A model generated the notes under the pieces. It was not told the DNA's origin. It did no database searches and was given only the letters and a program-made list of their open reading frames with translations. From NCBI GenBank assembly GCA_964505555.1, contig CAZDIO010000110.1, positions 1-8,368 on the forward strand: a stretch of DNA of 8,368 bases, written 5' to 3'. The stretch comes from CAZDIO01 sp964505555 (GTDB lineage: Bacteria; Bdellovibrionota_C; UBA2361; SZUA-149; CAZDIO01). The position numbers and the translations under genes were made by a program. This document shows positions 6,911-8,368 of this stretch, one piece after another (position 1 is the stretch's first letter; every line of letters starts with the position of its first letter).

Positions 6911-7155
6911 ATTGAACACAGAGTTTCACAGGGTTACACAGAGTAAAAATATTTAATAAAATGACCCCTCCTTGTCGTTGCGAGCGAAGCGAAGCAATCT
7001 CATATCACCAATGAGAGTTCGAGATTGCTTCGCTTCGCCCGGCGGCCGGGCCTCCCGGCTCGCAACGACAGGAAGGTTGTCTGTTTATTTTATTAGAGGC
7101 TTAATCTAAAAAGCTTTTTTTACTCTGTGTAACCCTGTGAAACTCTGTGTTCAAT
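6911..7155. repeat. Nested inverted-repeat element (MITE/REP-like)
   Basis: The outer arms at 6911-6949 and 7117-7155 are perfect 39-bp inverted copies. Inside them, TAATAAAAT (6954-6962) is mirrored at 7087-7095. The inner arms are TGTCGTTGCGAG (6973-6984) against 7059-7070, and GCGAAGCGAAGCAATCTC (6984-7001) against 7021-7038. The inner right arm carries a 20-bp GC-rich insert (7039-7058) that itself forms part of a GCCCGG/CCGGGC hairpin (7037-7051). The element has no reading frame of note, so any mobility would be non-autonomous. The inner motif resembles palindromic repeats seen widely in environmental bacterial genomes (recall, not a search). Because all arms are symmetric about the same centre, the unit could fold into one long interrupted hairpin. 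It lies downstream of both flanking genes, where it does little damage. Confidence 0.85.
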
Positions 7156-7213
7156 AAAAATAGATAAAAGTTTCAACCAAAGAGATTCTTACTACACCTA
7201 AGTCACAAGGACT

Positions 7214-7897
7214 CTAAGAAGCAAACACTCCCTCCAAAATCAGCTTCCCACAAACTCCCCCAAAACTCTCCTCAACAGCCCGCTCAGGATGCGCCATTAA
7301 GCCAAGAACGTTCTCATTTCGATTCACCACCCCAGCGATCCCAAGAAATGAGCCGTTTACATTATCGGGCACATCGAGATCGCCATCCTTTGTACAGTAC
7401 CGAAACGCTATCTGCCCTTTATCTTCAAGCCCTTTAAGGGTGCGCCGATCAGCAAAGTAACAACCACAATACGATGCGAGTGGAAGTTGTAATATCTCTC
7501 CACGGGTGCGGTCTTTTAAAAACGCCGTTTTTGTATTCTCAACGTAGAGATACACATCTCCCGAAAAAAAGCTCCCCTGCTTATTGGGAAGGAGCGCTCC
7601 AGGAAGTATCCCCATCTCACAAAGGATCTGAAACCCATTTCCAATCCCAAGAACGGGTCCACCATCTTGTGCAAATTTTTTAACCGCTCCAGAAATCGGG
7701 GAAACTTTTGAAAGACTTCCCGGCCGCAGATAATCCCCAAAGGAGAATCCTCCAGGAATAATCACTGCATCAGGTTTTTTAAGACTCTCTTCAAGATGCC
7801 AAACAAGATATGCCTCTCGTCCTAAGATGGCAGAATATGCAGAAAGCACATCCTCTGCCCCATGTGATCCCGGATATTTTACAACAGCGATCTTCAC
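7214..7897 (-). CDS. purQ: Phosphoribosylformylglycinamidine synthase subunit PurQ, lacking the catalytic cysteine
   Basis: PurQ is the class I glutamine amidotransferase subunit that supplies ammonia to PurL for FGAR-to-FGAM conversion in purine synthesis. The protein has 227 residues, the normal length. Recognisable features are YPGSHGAED at 8-16, IIPGGFSFGDYLRPG at 46-60, PVLGIGNGFQILCE at 81-94, FRY at 165-167, and LMAHPERAVE at 200-209 with H203 and E205 of the catalytic triad. The nucleophile position 86, normally Cys in GICNGFQ, is Gly (codon GGA at 7640-7642, minus strand). The usual GSNCD near the N-terminus reads GSHGA, and the usual HGEG reads SYCG (142-145). The fold is intact, so it is not an obvious pseudogene, but glutaminase activity is doubtful. 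The start is GTG, overlapping the purS stop by 4 bp (GTGA). Another class I amidotransferase is less likely, given the adjacent purS. Confidence 0.93.
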   Translation of the reverse strand: MKIAVVKYPGSHGAEDVLSAYSAILGREAYLVWHLEESLKKPDAVIIPGGFSFGDYLRPGSLSKVSPISGAVKKFAQDGGPVLGIGNGFQILCEMGILPGALLPNKQGSFFSGDVYLYVENTKTAFLKDRTRGEILQLPLASYCGCYFADRRTLKGLEDKGQIAFRYCTKDGDLDVPDNVNGSFLGIAGVVNRNENVLGLMAHPERAVEESFGGVCGKLILEGVFAS

Positions 7898-8136
7898 TCA
7901 ACAGACTCTATCTCAAACTCTTCACTGACCGAACTTGAAAGAAGCTCTCGACACATCTTCTCAACCCTTTCTTTTGCCGCCTCCCGATCCGCAGCCTCAA
8001 GTTCAAGCTCCACAATCTTAGAAAACCGCACTCCCTTAACTTCCCCAAACCCCATCTCCACAAGCCTCTCCCCCACAACTCGACCCTGAAAGTCCGGAAC
8101 TTCTTCTTTCAACTTTACGACTACTTTTGCTTTCAT
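7894..8136 (-). CDS. purS: Phosphoribosylformylglycinamidine synthase subunit PurS
   Basis: This is the small structural subunit of three-part FGAM synthase. PurS dimers bridge PurL and PurQ and are needed for ammonia transfer between them. It has 80 residues, the standard size. The expected pattern is visible: an initial VVVKLKEEVPDFQG strand and loop (residues 5-18), a GFGEVKGVRFSKIVELELE block (29-47), then a helix with MCRELL (61-66) and an EFEIE end (73-77). AGGGGG (8140-8145, read on the minus strand) lies 3 nt before the ATG, a usable though close ribosome site. It overlaps purQ by 4 bp, which implies coupled translation. No purC or purL flanks the pair within the window. Confidence 0.93.
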   Translation of the reverse strand: MKAKVVVKLKEEVPDFQGRVVGERLVEMGFGEVKGVRFSKIVELELEAADREAAKERVEKMCRELLSSSVSEEFEIESVE

Positions 8137-8368
8137 AATCCCCCTGAATCTCTGGCCATAAAAACAACCTTCCTCTTACTCTTGGACTTAGGCTTTCACT
8201 TCGACCTCTCCTTAGACTAAACTTAGCCTTGCTCTAAGTGTCTCGTCCTGAAATCTGTCCACAAGGTTGCATATTAAATAGAAACTGGGAAAAAGGCTAT
8301 TATGAGCGGAAGTGGTTGGGAAATCAGTCCCCCCTAGGGGGGACAAAAAATGTCCGCTAGGTTTTGTT
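8137..8368. promoter_or_regulatory. Leader/upstream region of purSQ with CTTAG repeats and an 18-bp palindrome
   Basis: No credible gene is present here. CTTAG recurs at 8187-8191, 8211-8215 and 8222-8226, with its complement CTAAG at 8234-8238. ACTTAG (8221-8226) and CTAAGT (8234-8239) form a 6-bp stem around CCTTGCT. Farther upstream of purS is the perfect palindrome at 8327-8344. CATAAT (minus strand, 8299-8304) could be a -10 element, but its -35 partner is poor. No known purine riboswitch or PurR-type site was recognised. The region presumably holds the purSQ promoter. Confidence 0.3.
8327..8344. repeat. Perfect 18-bp palindrome
   Basis: GTCCCCCCTAGGGGGGAC is fully self-complementary, with six C then TA then six G. 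Its right end overlaps a second hairpin: GGACA (8341-8345), loop AAAAA, TGTCC (8351-8355). The two structures share GGAC and so exclude each other. A T-run is not placed after the stem on either strand, so a terminator is unlikely. It could be a protein-binding site or the edge of another repeat element running out of the window. Confidence 0.6.

Noticed and set aside
6911..7155. Possible CRISPR array
   Set aside because: The repeats are inverted, paired only once and nested, with no series of direct repeats separated by unique spacers.
8302..8337. An 11-codon frame starting ATG AGC GGA with AAAAGG upstream, ending at the TAG in the palindrome
   Set aside because: It is too short to support as a gene, and the stop falls in a structural palindrome. 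A leader peptide would need a plus-strand gene beyond the window.

Overview
The window comes from a bacterial chromosome of moderate GC content (mid-40s % by eye). The genes are closely packed and housekeeping in nature. The long (type-2) succinyl-transferase form of DapD, DapE, a separate PurS/PurQ pair and the dispersed repeats together suggest an uncultivated proteobacterial or deltaproteobacterial-like lineage. That placement is an inference; no rRNA or other decisive marker is present.

Layout. Positions 1-20 are the tail of a dispersed palindromic repeat whose main part lies outside the window. A polytopic membrane protein resembling GT-C glycosyltransferases follows on the minus strand (31-1554). 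A divergent spacer separates it from a small TerB-like acidic helical protein on the plus strand (1765-2223). This gene meets an MgtC/SapB-family membrane protein (2220-2747, minus) tail to tail, with both stop codons inside one TTAA. Upstream of mgtC on the same strand is dapE (2803-3972). dapE diverges across a 73-bp spacer from dapD (4046-5152, plus), which is followed 25 bp later by a lysine-tailed membrane protein of unknown function (5178-6125).

From 6126 to 7213 there is an accessory-looking, mostly non-coding stretch. It holds one orphan 119-residue gene with a very strong ribosome binding site (6408-6767), a GC-rich hairpin, and a 245-bp element built of nested inverted repeats (6911-7155). 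The window ends with purS and purQ on the minus strand, overlapping by 4 bp, preceded by a 232-bp leader with a perfect 18-bp palindrome.

Functionally, dapD and dapE catalyse two steps of the succinylase branch of lysine and meso-diaminopimelate synthesis. They share one divergent control region. PurS and PurQ are two of the three subunits of bacterial FGAM synthase in purine synthesis; purL is not in the window. The most striking observation is that this PurQ has glycine (codon GGA) where the catalytic glutaminase cysteine of the GICNGFQ motif should be, and two other PurQ signature motifs are also altered. I did not see a phage, CRISPR, toxin-antitoxin or defence system. The possibly undescribed items are the glutaminase-dead-looking PurQ, the nested repeat element and the two unrecognised genes.
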